Assembly (NCBI GenBank): GCA_963800235.1 | Contig: CAWDAD010000001.1 | Location: forward strand, 806,001-870,000 | Direction: 5' to 3' | DNA: 64,000 nt | DNA from: CAVVNP01 sp963800235 | GTDB taxonomy: Bacteria > Actinomycetota > Acidimicrobiia > Acidimicrobiales > Iamiaceae | Part shown: one piece after another, positions 58,162-64,000 of the stretch | Layout: every line of letters begins with the position of its first letter | Position numbering within the stretch: the first letter of the stretch is position 1 | Notes under the pieces: generated by a model | Databases searched by the model: none | Seen by the model: only the letters and a program-made list of their open reading frames with translations | What the model was told of the DNA's origin: nothing | Translations under genes and position numbers: made by a program

Positions 58162-58947
58162 GTGACTGGCGCACCGTCCGCCGCCGGGCCCGTCGGGCCG
58201 GCCGAGCTCGACCACTTCGCCCGCACCGGCTGGCTGCTCACCGACACCCTCGACGACGACGGCGTGGCCGAGCTCCAGCGCTGGATCGACGACGTGGCGA
58301 CCTGGCCCGACGACGGCGACGGGTGGCTGCAGCACCGGGAGCTCACCGACCACGGTCCGGCGCTGTGCCGCAGCGAGAACCTGGTGCCCTTCCACGCCGG
58401 GCTCCGCGCCCTGCTGACCACCGGTTCGCTGGTGGAGACCGCCGGGGCGCTGCTCGGCGAGCCGGCGGTGCTCTACAAGGAGAAGGTCAACTACAAGCTC
58501 CCCGGCGGCGCCGGCTACGCCCCGCACCAGGACGCGCCCGCCTACCGCTTCGTCGACGTGCACGTCTCCTGCATGGTGGCCGTCGACGACGCCACCGTGG
58601 GCAATGGCTGCCTCGAGGTCGTCAGCGGCCACCACCACGAGCTGCTGGCCACCGACGACACCGGCTGCGTGCACCCCGACGTGGTCGCCGAGCTGCGGTG
58701 GGACCCCGTCGAGGTGCGGGCCGGCCAGACCCTCTGGTTCCACTCCCGCACCCCGCACCGATCCGGCCCGAACCGCTCCGACCGTCCCCGACGGGCCCTC
58801 TACCCCACCTACAACGCCGCCTCCGAGGGCGACCTCCGATCCGACTACTACGCCCAGAAGCTGGCCGAGCTGCGCGGCCGGGACGCCGCCGGCGGGGTCA
58901 ACGTGTCCCTGATCGGCGACTTCCAGGGCCGGGCGGTCACCACGTGA
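58162..58947 (+). CDS. phnY: PhyH-family 2-oxoglutarate/Fe(II) dioxygenase, PhnY-like
   Basis: 261 residues from GTG 58162. The double-stranded beta-helix has the metal facial triad HQD in GYAPHQDAPAY and His in TPHRSGPNRS, and the 2-oxoglutarate Arg in RRALYPTYN. FARTGWLLTDTL, VLYKEKVNYKLPGGAGY and GNGCLEVVSGHHH are typical of the PhyH group to which PhnY belongs. PhnY hydroxylates 2-aminoethylphosphonate at C1. The assignment rests mainly on GTGA coupling to a phnZ-like gene. No phosphonate transporter or regulator is in the window. Confidence 0.82.
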   Translation: MTGAPSAAGPVGPAELDHFARTGWLLTDTLDDDGVAELQRWIDDVATWPDDGDGWLQHRELTDHGPALCRSENLVPFHAGLRALLTTGSLVETAGALLGEPAVLYKEKVNYKLPGGAGYAPHQDAPAYRFVDVHVSCMVAVDDATVGNGCLEVVSGHHHELLATDDTGCVHPDVVAELRWDPVEVRAGQTLWFHSRTPHRSGPNRSDRPRRALYPTYNAASEGDLRSDYYAQKLAELRGRDAAGGVNVSLIGDFQGRAVTT

Positions 58948-59504
58948 GCGACCGGGCCGCCTCGGTGGACGAGGTCGTCGAGCTGTACCGGCGCTGGGGC
59001 GCCGAGCGCTACGACGAGGAGGTGACCCAGCTCGACCACGCCTGCCAGACCGCGGCCCTGGCCAGGCGCGACGGCGCCGCCGACGAGCTGGTCGTCGCCG
59101 CCCTGCTCCACGACGTCGGCCACCTGCTCGACCTGCGCGACCGGGAGGGCGACCCGACCCTGCCCGGGCGGGACCTCGGCCACGAGGGACGGGGCGCGGC
59201 CTGGCTGTCCGACCTCTTCCCGCCCGAGGTCACCCGTCCGATCGCCCTGCACGTCCGGGCCAAGCGCTACCGGTGCGCGGTCGACCCCGACTACGCCACC
59301 GGCCTGTCCGCCGGCTCGACCCGCAGCCTGGCCCTGCAGGGCGGCCCGTACGACGCCGACCAGGCGGCCGCCTTCGAGGCCCGTCCCGGCGCCGCCGACG
59401 CGGTGCGCCTCCGGCGCTGGGACGACGGCGGCAAGGTCGACGGCCTCCCGGTCCCGGGCCTCGACGACCATCGGGCCCGGCTCGACCGCCTCGCCCTCCG
59501 CTGA
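58944..59504 (+). CDS. phnZ: HD-domain oxygenase, PhnZ-like
   Basis: 186 residues from a GTG overlapping the upstream stop. The residues that distinguish the mixed-valent di-iron oxygenase PhnZ from hydrolytic HD proteins are in order: Y23 and E26 in ERYDEEVTQLDHA, H32, H56-D57 (LLHDVGH), H80 (GHEGRG), H103 and K107 (LHVRAKRY), S128 and Q132 (STRSLALQGGP), and Asp in LRRWDDGGKV. PhnZ cleaves 1-hydroxy-2-aminoethylphosphonate to glycine and phosphate. The Y..E and K..S..Q substrate-binding set supports a phosphonate substrate, though methyl- or hydroxymethyl-phosphonate and inositol-type variants exist. Confidence 0.85.
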   Translation: MSDRAASVDEVVELYRRWGAERYDEEVTQLDHACQTAALARRDGAADELVVAALLHDVGHLLDLRDREGDPTLPGRDLGHEGRGAAWLSDLFPPEVTRPIALHVRAKRYRCAVDPDYATGLSAGSTRSLALQGGPYDADQAAAFEARPGAADAVRLRRWDDGGKVDGLPVPGLDDHRARLDRLALR

Positions 59505-59537
59505 GCCCGGTCCCCGCCGAGCCCGGTCGGAGCCCGG

Positions 59538-60398
59538 TCAGGCGGTGCCCGGGAAGAGCAGGTCGACGAAGCGCGCCGCGGTCGGCCGGGGTTCGTGGTT
59601 GGCCAGGCCGGGCTGCTCGTTGGCCTCGATGATCGTGTAGTCGGGCCCGTCGGCGGCCTCGACGATCAGGTCGAGGCCGAGCACCGGGATGTCGAGGGCG
59701 GCCGCCGCCGACAGCGACACGGCGACCAGCTCGGGGTGCAGCAGATCGGTGACGTCGTGCATGGTCCCACCGGTGTGGAGGTTGGCGGTGTGGCGGACGG
59801 TGACCTCCACCCCGGGTTCGAGCACGCTGCCCAGCCGGTAGCCCTCGCGGCCCACCGCGCGGCGGGTGGTGGCGTCGAGCGGGATGGTCGAGGCCCCCTC
59901 CGTCCCGTCGGCCCGGACCCGGCTCAGCTCCCGGATCAGCTCGGCGACCGTCCGCCGGCCGTCGCCGACGATGACCGGCGGTCGTCGCAGCGACGCGGCC
60001 ACCACCTCGCCGCCGATCACGATGACCCGGAGGTCGTCGCCGACCACCCGGGCCTCGAGCAGCACCTCCGGGCAGACCCGGCGGGCGGCGTCCAGGGCGG
60101 CGGGCAGGTCGTCCGGTTCGGTGAGCCCGACGGTGATCCCGTGGCCCTGCTCGCCCCGGGCCGGCTTGACCACGATCTCGTCCCAGTCGGCCAGGAACAC
60201 GAGGTCGTCGTCGGAGAAGGTGGCCATCCGTCCCGGCGGGACGTGCAGGCCGGCCCGCTCGAGCACCGTGCGGGTGAGCCCCTTGTGGTCGCAGCGCTTG
60301 AAGGCGAGCGCGCTGGTCAGCTCCGACAGCGACTCGACGGTCGTGACCCGACGGGTGCCGTCGCTCACGACCAGCTCGCCGGTGGCGGCGTCGACCAC
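59538..60398 (-). CDS. ATP-grasp ligase resembling the NAGGN synthetase ligase domain
   Basis: 286 residues from GTG 60398. SLSELTSALAFKRCDHKGLTRTVLERAGLHVPPG, EIVVKPARGEQGHGITVGL, LLEARVVGDDLRVIVIGGEVVAASLRRPPVIVGDGRRTVAELI, GLDLIVEAADGPDYTIIEANEQPGL are ATP-grasp motifs of the cyanophycin-synthetase/NAGGN group. Homologous sequence continues upstream in frame (ETPAGYDGLNAYSRIIADEALRRG...), with the frame open to about 60551, but no ATG, GTG or TTG is found there. Either a non-standard start is used or an indel hides it. The GNAT half usually fused in NAGGN synthetase is absent. Confidence 0.75.
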   Translation of the reverse strand: MVDAATGELVVSDGTRRVTTVESLSELTSALAFKRCDHKGLTRTVLERAGLHVPPGRMATFSDDDLVFLADWDEIVVKPARGEQGHGITVGLTEPDDLPAALDAARRVCPEVLLEARVVGDDLRVIVIGGEVVAASLRRPPVIVGDGRRTVAELIRELSRVRADGTEGASTIPLDATTRRAVGREGYRLGSVLEPGVEVTVRHTANLHTGGTMHDVTDLLHPELVAVSLSAAAALDIPVLGLDLIVEAADGPDYTIIEANEQPGLANHEPRPTAARFVDLLFPGTA

Positions 60399-60534
60399 CT
60401 CGACCGACAGCCCGCGGCGCAGCGCCTCGTCGGCGATGATCCGGCTGTAGGCGTTCAGCCCGTCGTAGCCGGCCGGGGTCTCGATGGGATCTGGCTCCTG
60501 GCGCGGCGGACGCTGACCGGCGGGCGGTGGCCGG

Positions 60535-61380
60535 TCAGGCCAGGGCGTGGCTGGTCACCGGCTCGGTCGCCGGACGGCTCGGCCCGGTCGCCGGCGAGGT
60601 GGGCGTCGGGGGCAGCGGCGCCACCGGTGCCACCGGATCGAGCGTCGGCACCGCCACCGTCGACTCCTCGACCAGCCAGGCGAACAGCGCCAGGTGCTCG
60701 GCGCCGTCGAGCAGCTCGGGGTGCCACTGCACGCCCAGCACCGGACCGGCACCGGAGCCCGGCTCGCTCTCGATCGCCTCGACGGTGCCGTCGGTCGCCC
60801 GGGCCGACACCCGAAGCCCGGGGGCGACCGACGCCGCCGCCTGGTGGTGGAGGGAGTTGACGCCGAGGCGACCGGAGCCGACGATGCCCGCCAGCCGCGA
60901 CCGGCGCCGCACCGCGACGTCGTGCACGACCTCGGCGAAGCGGTCCTTCTGGCAGTGGTCGAGCCGACCGTCGGGGGACGGATCGGTGCCGGCGCGGGCG
61001 GGCAGGTGCTGCTCGAGGTCGCCGCCGAGCGCCACGTTCAGGACCTGGGCGCCCCGGCACACCCCGAGCATGGGGAGGCCGCGGGTCCAGCCCGCCTCGG
61101 CCAGGGCCAGCTCGTAGGCGTCACGGCCCGGGTCGACGCCCTTGACCTCCGGCCGGGCCGGCTGCCCGTAGCGGGACGGGTGGATGTCGCCGCCGCCGGT
61201 CAGCAGCAGCCCGTCGAGGCAGCTGAGGACCTCCGGGGCGTCGGACGCGTCGAGCACCGGGAGGAGGAACGGCGTCCCGCCGGCCCGGATGACGGCGCGC
61301 ACGAAGGCGCGCTCGATCGACTCGAGGAACCGGTCCTCGTGGAACAGCGGAGCGGTGGTGACCCCGATGCGCGGCTTCAT
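60535..61380 (-). CDS. Class I glutamine-amidotransferase-like hydrolase (peptidase C26, PuuD-like)
   Basis: 281 residues from ATG 61380. RIGVTTAPL, LDGLLLTGGGDIHPSRYGQ, PMLGVCRGAQVLNVALGG (nucleophile Cys), VNSLHHQAA and GVQWHPELLDG (His and Glu) are the gamma-glutamyl hydrolase/PuuD motifs. The C-terminal ~40 residues are a proline-rich tail. It probably hydrolyses a gamma-glutamyl or glutaminyl amide. Sandwiched between the asnO-like and ATP-grasp genes, so it may trim or recycle the osmolyte. Leaderless: TACGGT lies 6 bases upstream. Confidence 0.9.
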   Translation of the reverse strand: MKPRIGVTTAPLFHEDRFLESIERAFVRAVIRAGGTPFLLPVLDASDAPEVLSCLDGLLLTGGGDIHPSRYGQPARPEVKGVDPGRDAYELALAEAGWTRGLPMLGVCRGAQVLNVALGGDLEQHLPARAGTDPSPDGRLDHCQKDRFAEVVHDVAVRRRSRLAGIVGSGRLGVNSLHHQAAASVAPGLRVSARATDGTVEAIESEPGSGAGPVLGVQWHPELLDGAEHLALFAWLVEESTVAVPTLDPVAPVAPLPPTPTSPATGPSRPATEPVTSHALA

Positions 61381-61386
61381 GGCCGC

Positions 61387-61392
61387 ACCGTA
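61387..61392 (-). promoter_or_regulatory. -10 hexamer (TACGGT) of leaderless peptidase C26 gene
   Basis: TACGGT, six bases, ATG 61380. Confidence 0.55.
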
Positions 61393-61396
61393 GGCA

Positions 61397-61420
61397 CGTT
61401 TCGTTTCAGCGACGTTTCGT
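61397..61420. promoter_or_regulatory. Direct repeat ACGTTTCGT, possible operator
   Basis: ACGTTTCGT occurs at 61397-61405 and again at 61412-61420 (15 bases apart), immediately upstream of the -10 hexamer of the peptidase C26 gene. An A/T-containing motif in this very GC-rich intergenic region is unusual and could bind a regulator at the -35 region. Confidence 0.5.
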
Positions 61421-61530
61421 CATCACTACAGACCCATGACCCGCCGGTGCCGTCGGTCACCCCGGCGAGCACAGGCGACGACGGGAGCATGGGGTCCCAT
61501 CGGCCCGTCACCGCCCCGGACGAGCGTCGC

Positions 61531-63306
61531 TCACGAGATGTCATGAGCCTGCAACCACAGCTCGAGCACGCCGATCTCCCACAACTCGTTGTACTTGAGC
61601 CGGGTGAGCTGGTCGGGGTGGTCGAGCAGGTGGTCGACGTGGCCGGCGTCGAACAGCCCCCGCCCACGGGCCACGGGGCTGGTGAGGGCGTCGCGCAGCA
61701 GGTCGACCACCGACTCGTCGAGGTAGGTGAGCGCCGGCACCGGGAAGTAGCCCTTGGGCCGGTCGATGACCTCGTGGGGCAGCACGTCGTCGGCGAAGTC
61801 CTTGAGGATGCCCTTGCCACCCCGGTCGAGCAGGAGCTCCACCGGGCAGGCCGACGCCGCCTCGACCAGCTCGTGGTCGAGGAAGGGGACCCGGGCCTCG
61901 AGCCCCCACGCCATGGTGGTGTTGTCGACCCGCTTCACCGGGTCCTCCACCAGCATCACGTGGGTGTCGAGCCGCAGCGCCCGCCGCACCGGGGTGTCGG
62001 CGCCGGGCTCGCCGAAGTGCTCGGCCACGAACTCGCGGCTGACCGGGCCCCCGGCGCGGTGGGCCGGGTCGACGACCAGCTCGACGCCGTCCTCGTCGCG
62101 GTCGAAGAAGACCTCGGCGTAGTCGTCGACCCCGTCACCGGTGCGGTCGGCGAGGGACTGGTACCAGTGGTAGCCGGCGAACACCTCGTCGGCGCCCTGC
62201 CCGCTCTGCACCACCTTGACGTGCTTCGAGACCTCGCGGGCGAGCAGGTAGAAGGCGACCACGTCGTGGCTGACCATGGGCTCGCTCATGGCGGCGATGG
62301 TCTGGGGCACGACGGTGAGGATGTCGGCGGTCGGGACCGGCAGGCGGTGGTGGTCGGTCTCGAAGCGCCGGGCGACGGCGTCGGAGTAGCGGAACTCGTC
62401 CCCGGCCTCGTCGCCGACGGCGTCGAAGCCGATGCTGAAGGTGGCCAGGCCCCGCTGGCCCTCCTCGGCCAGCAGCCCCACGATCAGGCTGGAGTCGAGG
62501 CCCCCCGACAGCAGCACGCCCACCGGCACGTCGGCCACCAGCCGGCGACGGACCGCCAGCCGCAGGGCGTCGGCCACCAGGCCGCCCCACTCCTCCTGCT
62601 GCACGTCGGCGAAGCGGTCCTCGGCCGACGAGGGGGTCCAGTAGCGCCGCTCGGTCCGCCGGCCGTCGGGCTCGACCTCGAGCACCGTGGCCGGCGGCAG
62701 CTTGCGCACCCCGGCGAGCAGCGTGCGGGGAGCGGGCACCACGGCGTGGAAGGTGAGGTAGTGGTGCAGCGCCACGGGATCGATCGAGGTGTCGACGCCA
62801 CCACCGGCCAGCAGGGCCGGCAGGGTCGAGGCGAAGCGGAGCCGGCCCGGCTCGTCGGTCAGGTAGAGCGGCTTGATGCCGAGCCGGTCCCGGGCGAGCA
62901 CCGCCCGGCCGGAGTCGCGCTCGACGACGGCCACCGCGAACATGCCGGCCAGGTGGTCGACGAAGTCGGTGCCCCACCGGTGGTACGCCTTGCCGAGCAC
63001 CTCGGTGTCGCTGGTCGAGAAGAACCGGTAGCCGTGTCCCTCGAGCTCGGACCGCAGCTCGCGGTGGTTGTAGATGCAGCCGTTGAAGACGGTGACCAGG
63101 CCGAGCTCGGCGTCGACCATCGGCTGCTCGCCGGCGCGGGAGAGGTCGATGATGGCCAGTCGGCGGTGGCCGAGGGCGACCGGGCCGTTGGCCCACACCC
63201 CGGCGCCGTCGGGCCCGCGGGCGGCCAGCCGGGCGGCCATGGCCTCGACGCCGGCGACCTCGGCCAGCCGGCCGTCGGAACGGAGCTCTCCGGCGATGCC
63301 GCACAT
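61531..63306 (-). CDS. asnO: N-acetylglutaminylglutamine amidotransferase-like (asparagine synthase family)
   Basis: 591 residues from ATG 63306. The glutaminase domain begins MCGIAGELRSDG (Cys2 nucleophile); AARGPDGAGVWANGPVALGHRRLAIIDLS, VFNGCIYNHRELRSELEG, DTEVLGKAYHRWG, RDRLGIKPLYL and TFHAVVPAPRTLLAGVRKLPPATVLEVEPDGR track the NAGGN amidotransferase subgroup closely. The synthetase domain has VLLSGGLDSSLIVGLL (PP-loop), SHDVVAFYLLAREVSKHVKVVQSGQGADEVFAGYHWY and DRPKGYFPVPALTYL. Residues MVSHD-AFYLL and SGQGADEVF_GYHWY distinguish it from common AsnB. Likely converts the terminal carboxylate of N-acetylglutaminylglutamine to the amide. Plain AsnB is the alternative. Confidence 0.85.
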   Translation of the reverse strand: MCGIAGELRSDGRLAEVAGVEAMAARLAARGPDGAGVWANGPVALGHRRLAIIDLSRAGEQPMVDAELGLVTVFNGCIYNHRELRSELEGHGYRFFSTSDTEVLGKAYHRWGTDFVDHLAGMFAVAVVERDSGRAVLARDRLGIKPLYLTDEPGRLRFASTLPALLAGGGVDTSIDPVALHHYLTFHAVVPAPRTLLAGVRKLPPATVLEVEPDGRRTERRYWTPSSAEDRFADVQQEEWGGLVADALRLAVRRRLVADVPVGVLLSGGLDSSLIVGLLAEEGQRGLATFSIGFDAVGDEAGDEFRYSDAVARRFETDHHRLPVPTADILTVVPQTIAAMSEPMVSHDVVAFYLLAREVSKHVKVVQSGQGADEVFAGYHWYQSLADRTGDGVDDYAEVFFDRDEDGVELVVDPAHRAGGPVSREFVAEHFGEPGADTPVRRALRLDTHVMLVEDPVKRVDNTTMAWGLEARVPFLDHELVEAASACPVELLLDRGGKGILKDFADDVLPHEVIDRPKGYFPVPALTYLDESVVDLLRDALTSPVARGRGLFDAGHVDHLLDHPDQLTRLKYNELWEIGVLELWLQAHDIS

Positions 63307-63315
63307 GGGCCGAGC

Positions 63316-63321
63316 ACCCTA
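63316..63321 (-). promoter_or_regulatory. -10 hexamer (TAGGGT) upstream of asnO-like gene
   Basis: TAGGGT, nine bases, ATG 63306; a very short or absent leader is expected. Confidence 0.4.
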
Positions 63322-63362
63322 GGGGGCCTCGGTCGGTCGAGTCCGGCCGTGGAGCGGGCTCG

Positions 63363-63368
63363 TAACCT
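63363..63368 (+). promoter_or_regulatory. -10 hexamer (TAACCT) of leaderless hydrolase gene
   Basis: TAACCT, six bases, GTG 63375. Confidence 0.5.
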
Positions 63369-63374
63369 CGGGGC

Positions 63375-64000
63375 GTGCCCTTCGCCTCCGTCAGCGGCAT
63401 CCGCGTCCACTTCCAGCGATCGGGCACCGGCCGGCGGGTGCTCTTCGTCAACGGCTCGGGCGCCACGCTGGCGGGAGCTGCGCCGCTGCTGCGCCCCTTC
63501 GCCGAGCGCTTCGACCTCCTGGCCCACGACCAGCGGGGGTTGGGCGAGACCGACCGGCCCGAGGGGCCGTACACCATGGCCGACTACGCCGCCGACGCCG
63601 CCGGCCTGCTCGACCACGTCGGCTGGGACTCCTGCCGGGTGGTCGGCATCAGCTTCGGCGGCATGGTCGCCCAGGAGCTGGCGGTCACCTGGCCCGAGCG
63701 GATCGAGCGCCTGGCCCTGCTCTGCACCTCGCCCGGCGGGCCGGACCACTCGTCCTACCCGCTGCACGAGCTGGCCGACCTCGACGCCGAGGAGCGGGCC
63801 CGGGCTGCGGACCCGGATCACCGACACCCGCTTCACCCCGGCGTGGCTGGCCGACCACGACGCCGACCGGCGGCTGATCGAGGCGATGGGGCGGGGCCGG
63901 GGCCCCGGTCCCGCCGACCCCGACGTGGCCCGGGGCATGGCCGAGCAGCTCCGCGCTCGCGCCGGTCACGACGTGCTCGACCGGCTCGATCGCATCGGGT
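63375..64000 (+). CDS. Alpha/beta hydrolase, partial (runs out of window; one apparent frameshift)
   Basis: From GTG 63375: PFASVSGIRVHFQRSGTGRRVLFVNGSGATLAG, LLAHDQRGLGETDRPEGPYTMADYAADAAGLLDHVGW, VVGISFGGMVAQELAVTWPERIERLALLCTSPGG. Nucleophile Ser in GISFGG; the Asp-His pair would lie beyond. After ERAR near 63806 an extra G (GCCCGGGCTGCGG) shifts the frame; the next frame continues LRTRITDTRFTPAWLADHDADRRLIEAMGRG, so the protein is intact apart from one base. Divergent from the asnO-like gene (68 bases between starts). Confidence 0.8.
   Translation, partial: MPFASVSGIRVHFQRSGTGRRVLFVNGSGATLAGAAPLLRPFAERFDLLAHDQRGLGETDRPEGPYTMADYAADAAGLLDHVGWDSCRVVGISFGGMVAQELAVTWPERIERLALLCTSPGGPDHSSYPLHELADLDAEERARAADPDHRHPLHPGVAGRPRRRPAADRGDGAGPGPRSRRPRRGPGHGRAAPRSRRSRRARPARSHR

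Overview
This is a very GC-rich chromosomal segment of an actinobacterium. I think the class Acidimicrobiia (an Iamia/Ilumatobacter-like lineage) is most likely, but only gene content and codon use support that. The pointers are a Tad pilus locus of actinobacterial type, a BldD-family regulator, an F420-type (LLM class) oxidoreductase, a PAC2 protein, FadD/acyl-CoA dehydrogenase genes, GTG starts, ATGA/GTGA stop-start overlaps and many apparently leaderless genes (a TANNNT hexamer 6-7 nt before the start codon).

Layout. 0-9.3 kb: Tad/Flp pilus operon (cpaB end, cpaE-like, cpaF, tadB, tadC, small pilin-like protein, three TadE/TadG-like pseudopilins), followed by a membrane-anchored pseudokinase with perfect tandem repeats and a LysM membrane protein. 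9.3-17 kb, minus strand: fused AccD/AccA-type carboxyltransferase, hemW, bldD-like regulator, then rsmE-dnaJ-hrcA behind a CIRCE operator, then a photolyase. 17-28 kb: small membrane protein, fructosamine-kinase-like gene, LMW protein tyrosine phosphatase, GNAT, lepA (frameshifted) divergent from rpsT, holA, a degenerate DHPS-like protein, comEC-comEA, an HExxH protein and a thioredoxin-TPR protein. 28-36.8 kb: phosphoesterase, APH-type kinase, PAC2, LLM oxidoreductase, alpha/beta hydrolase, a RES-Xre toxin-antitoxin pair with a repeat-flanked promoter, a PLP deaminase and an acyl-AMP/CoA ligase. 36.9-41 kb: leuS (three apparent frameshifts), EAL-CBS c-di-GMP phosphodiesterase, DUF1059 protein, tRNA-Ala(GGC).

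41-45.2 kb is an accessory islet directly downstream of tRNA-Ala. It holds a truncated IS256-type transposase sitting inside a broken IS3-type orfB, then a TetR regulator divergent from an NAD-epimerase/SnoaL operon with two perfect operators, and an SRPBCC gene. 45.2-55.6 kb: ThDP enzyme and carboxymuconolactone-decarboxylase pair, Ser/Thr kinase (frameshifted twice), nicotinate phosphoribosyltransferase, MFS exporter, a GNAT-fold acyltransferase-like gene, DUF1992, acyl-CoA dehydrogenase, aldo/keto reductase. 55.7-64 kb: N-acyl-D-amino-acid deacylase-like amidohydrolase, MOSC protein, a phnY-phnZ-like phosphonate oxidation pair, and a cluster resembling N-acetylglutaminylglutamine amide (NAGGN) osmolyte synthesis (asnO-like amidotransferase, class-I glutamine-amidotransferase-type hydrolase, ATP-grasp ligase), ending in a partial alpha/beta hydrolase.

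Most distinctive points: the PhnY/PhnZ pair with the full PhnZ residue pattern; the NAGGN-like cluster whose ligase seems to lack the usual GNAT half; the RES-Xre promoter bracketed by paired GGTTGAC repeats; the BldD-box at the bldD start codon; and the recurring leaderless-promoter signature. At least seven apparent single-base indels interrupt otherwise intact genes, including the essential leuS, so the sequence probably carries indel errors.
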